Shown: one piece after another, positions 61,805-64,000 of the stretch
Position numbering within the stretch: the stretch's first letter is position 1
Layout of the letters: each line of letters opens with the position of its first letter
NCBI GenBank assembly: GCA_918262735.1
Contig: CAKJYJ010000003.1
Location: forward strand, 20,883-84,882
DNA length: 64,000 nt
From: Clostridiales bacterium
GTDB taxonomy: Bacteria > Bacillota > Clostridia > Christensenellales > UBA1242
Reading direction: 5' to 3'
The notes under the pieces: generated by a model
What the model was told of the DNA's origin: nothing
Database searches by the model: none
Seen by the model: only the letters and a program-made list of their open reading frames with translations
Made by a program: the position numbers and the translations under genes

Positions 61805-63220
61805 CTAGTTTACTGAATATTCGGTTCCGTTTGGCGTGTCTTTAAGTGTTACGCCTTTTTGCGATAGTTCATTTCTAATTTGGTCTGCAGTTACATAATC
61901 TTTATTCTTTTTGGCTGTAAGTCTTTTTTCAATCATATCTTTAATATATTTTTCGAATTCATTATCAATACTGTTACTTTCAGTATCGTCTGTTAGTAAA
62001 TTAAGTCCCAAAACAGTGTCAAAACTTTCAATCAGGGTTAGTTTTGTGTTGTTTGATAATAATTCATCTTTAAGCACGTCATATAGAGTGGTTAAGGCTA
62101 GGGAAGTGTTAATATCATTCTCTAGTGCAGAGGTGAATTTTTTCTTATAATCTGTTATTTTGTCTTCATCAATATTTCCGGTTTTGTTTTCTTTAATTTG
62201 ATTAATTTTTGCAATTAGTTTTTTATATGCACTAACAGAGCCCATTAATCGCTCCTCACTAAACACAAGAGGGTTTCTATAATGTGATTGTAGACAGAAT
62301 AACCTGTAAGCAAGAGGGTTGTAGCCATGTTCAATAAGTGAATCAACCGTGGTAAATCCGCCAGCGCTTTTACTCATTTTGCCAGAGGTTGTGTTAAGGT
62401 GCTGAACGTGGAACCAATAATTACACCACTTATGTCCCAAGTAGCTTTCACTTTGGGCAATTTCATTTGTGTGATGAGGGAATATATTGTCAACACCACC
62501 GCAATGAATGTCTAGTTTTTCACCAAGATATTTCATTGAAATACCAGAGCACTCAATATGCCAACCAGGATAACCATAGCCCCAAGGGCTTTCCCATTTA
62601 AGCTCTTGGTCTTCAAATTTTGATTTTGTGAACCATAGCGCAAAGTCATTTTGATTGCGTTTATTGTCATCTTGTTCAACACCGTCTCTTACGCCAACAA
62701 CCATACTGTCTGCTTGGTGATTTGTTAAAACATAGTAATCCTTCAATTTTGAAACATCAAAATAAACATTTCCGCCAGCAATGTATGCATAATTTGTTGC
62801 AAGCAATTTTTCAATTATTTTAATATATTCATCAATGCAGGTTGTTGCTGGAACAACGGTATCTGGCCATTTAATATTCAGCCTTTCGCAGTCTTTTTTG
62901 AATGCTTCTGTGTAAAACTTTGCGATTTCCAAAACTGTTTTATGTTCTCTTTTTGCGCCAATCAACATTTTATCATCGCCAGAATCCGAATCGCTGGAGA
63001 GGTGCCCAACATCTGTTATGTTCATAACTCTTTCAACATTATAACCAATGTATCTTAAAGATTTTTCTAAAACATCTTCCATTATGTATGTTCTTAAGTT
63101 TCCAATGTGTGCAAAATGATATACTGTTGGTCCACAAGTATACATTTTAACAACATCATTGTTGTTTGGCTTAAATTCTTCAATTGTTCTTGTTAGTGTG
63201 TTATATATTTTTAATGACAT
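61805..63220 (-). CDS. cysS: Cysteinyl-tRNA synthetase
   Basis: 471 residues, class I synthetase. Zinc and HIGH motifs in YTCGPTVYHFAHIGN, the second zinc cysteine in WHIECSGIS, DIHCGGVDNIFPHHTNE, and the KMSKS loop GKMSKSAGGFTT. Full length. AAGGAG precedes the ATG. Unlike ileS and tyrS no T-box lies upstream: only a short leader with a TATAAT at 63264-63269. Confidence 0.96.
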   Translation of the reverse strand: MSLKIYNTLTRTIEEFKPNNNDVVKMYTCGPTVYHFAHIGNLRTYIMEDVLEKSLRYIGYNVERVMNITDVGHLSSDSDSGDDKMLIGAKREHKTVLEIAKFYTEAFKKDCERLNIKWPDTVVPATTCIDEYIKIIEKLLATNYAYIAGGNVYFDVSKLKDYYVLTNHQADSMVVGVRDGVEQDDNKRNQNDFALWFTKSKFEDQELKWESPWGYGYPGWHIECSGISMKYLGEKLDIHCGGVDNIFPHHTNEIAQSESYLGHKWCNYWFHVQHLNTTSGKMSKSAGGFTTVDSLIEHGYNPLAYRLFCLQSHYRNPLVFSEERLMGSVSAYKKLIAKINQIKENKTGNIDEDKITDYKKKFTSALENDINTSLALTTLYDVLKDELLSNNTKLTLIESFDTVLGLNLLTDDTESNSIDNEFEKYIKDMIEKRLTAKKNKDYVTADQIRNELSQKGVTLKDTPNGTEYSVN

Positions 63221-63263
63221 AATATCTCCTTAGCGTGCAAGTTTGATAATTTATTTTGATATG

Positions 63264-63269
63264 ATTATA
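63264..63269 (-). promoter_or_regulatory. -10 of cysS
   Basis: Minus strand TATAAT; no convincing -35. It leaves a leader of about 36 nt, too short for a T-box. Confidence 0.6.
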
Positions 63270-63400
63270 CAACATATCAATTAAATTTACTAGCAAATAT
63301 TCAATTTGTAGCATAAAAAACTAAAAAATCTTTATAAATATGTTTTTTTGACATATAGTAAAGATAAAAAATAAATATTATTATTTTTTTTAATTTTCAT

Positions 63401-63429
63401 TTGATATTTTTGCGATAAAATACTATTAT
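63401..63429 (+). promoter_or_regulatory. Promoter giving a leaderless start
   Basis: TTGATA (63401-63406), 17-bp spacer, TATTAT (63424-63429), then 8 nt and the ATG at 63438. No ribosome site. Confidence 0.72.
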
Positions 63430-63437
63430 ATACGTAT

Positions 63438-64000
63438 ATGAAGTTAAGGGCTAGGTTGTTATTATGCGTTTTATTGATGCTGGTTTCAGTGTCTTTTTTT
63501 GCGTGTGACTTAGCTGAAATTCCCGTTATTTCTTGTTCCGGCGTAATTACATTTGAAAATGAAGGGCTAGGTGGCGTTGAAATAAAATCAAGCACAAACA
63601 CATTTGGTAAAACAAACGGTGAAGGTGAATTTAGTTTTGAAAAAAAGGCAAAAACAATAACAATTGTTCCTGAACTTGAGGGTTATTATTTTGAGCCAAG
63701 GTCAATAACCTTAACAGAAAGTGCGGAGGACGTTAATTTTGTTGCAATAAAAATTGAAGGACTTTCTGGCGAGATTGTATTAAGAAGTATTGAAATATGC
63801 CCAACAACAATTGCAAGTTATGGTGACAATTATGTATATCAAAGAAATGGTCGTGAGGCAATTAAAGCAAAGGAAATCTCGTTAAAATATAATAATGAAA
63901 AAATAGATATTATTTCAAACGACACATACTTAATAAAAGATGAGCAAAGTGCCTTTGATGTTGTTGATGAAATAAAATTCACTTGTGGTGAAAAATCAAA
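63438..64000 (+). CDS. Lipoprotein with carboxypeptidase-regulatory-like domain, 3' partial
   Basis: 187 codons are visible, open to the end of the window. The signal peptide LLLCVLLMLVSVSFFACD ends at a lipobox-like FFAC. It is followed by a beta-sandwich domain (LGGVEIKSSTNTFGKTNGEG-x-F-x-F pattern and FEPRSITLTES) like the CarboxypepD_reg or prealbumin-like repeats of surface proteins. The rest is unseen. Start chosen by the promoter and signal peptide; no ribosome site precedes it. Confidence 0.75.
   Translation, partial: MKLRARLLLCVLLMLVSVSFFACDLAEIPVISCSGVITFENEGLGGVEIKSSTNTFGKTNGEGEFSFEKKAKTITIVPELEGYYFEPRSITLTESAEDVNFVAIKIEGLSGEIVLRSIEICPTTIASYGDNYVYQRNGREAIKAKEISLKYNNEKIDIISNDTYLIKDEQSAFDVVDEIKFTCGEKS

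Noticed and set aside
63221..63330. T-box leader before cysS
   Set aside because: The space between the -10 and the ATG is only about 40 bases and no T-box or specifier is present.

Overview
The window is AT-rich, densely coded bacterial DNA. T-box leaders before ileS and tyrS, a rplU-prp-rpmA operon whose L27 carries the Prp-cleaved N-terminus, a LexA box of the GAAC-N4-GTTC type, AGGAGG ribosome sites and sporulation genes (a 26-residue SpoVM and a SpoVB-type flippase) point to a low-GC Clostridia-like member of the Bacillota, probably an uncultured gut-type lineage. That placement is inference. Most of the window is chromosomal core. No rRNA, tRNA, IS element or CRISPR array was seen.

Layout. 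1-3049: two overlapping GGDEF-EAL genes, the first cut by the window edge. 3134-8930: nucleotidyltransferase-like and kinase-like proteins, an ABC exporter, a GNAT and small unknown genes. 9086-12026: a long leucine-rich-repeat protein with an unusual Cys-Cys C-terminal domain plus a small coiled-coil gene. 12337-15787: malQ, an ADP-ribosylglycohydrolase and an unknown gene. 15909-20017: murA, a ftsQ-like gene, rpsB and tsf. 20129-28912: ileS under a T-box, unknown genes, a DUF4132-like protein, a PHP phosphoesterase and a YgjV-like membrane protein. 29138-38241: rplU-prp-rpmA, an unknown Lys-tailed protein, dinB with an SOS box, an SAH/MTA deaminase-like gene, tex, rsuA and pgi. 38505-46765: a compact phage-derived cluster (TerS-like fragment, zinc protein, portal, scaffold-like, coat, adaptor-like, gp10-like, coiled coil, two holin-like genes) with no large terminase, integrase, repressor, tailspike or endolysin. 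47004-50950: def-fmt-rlmN-rsgA-rpe. 51142-53612: a repeat lipoprotein and spoVM. 53717-64000: tyrS under a T-box, an unknown gene, a SpoVB-like flippase, dusB, a glycolipid glycosyltransferase, iscS with an IscU-like partner lacking all three cluster cysteines, a YtxH-like micro-gene, cysS and a partial lipoprotein.

The most unusual items are: the gene-complete but terminase-free capsid cluster; the cysteine-less IscU-like scaffold; a recurring promoter arrangement in which the -10 hexamer ends 6-8 bases before the ATG, implying leaderless mRNAs for at least seven genes; the LRR protein with a DITNCCQ domain and no signal peptide; a tandem attenuator structure in the rpsB leader; and the otherwise easily missed spoVM gene. 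Translation and ribosome genes dominate the core, and several have leader-RNA control visible in the sequence.
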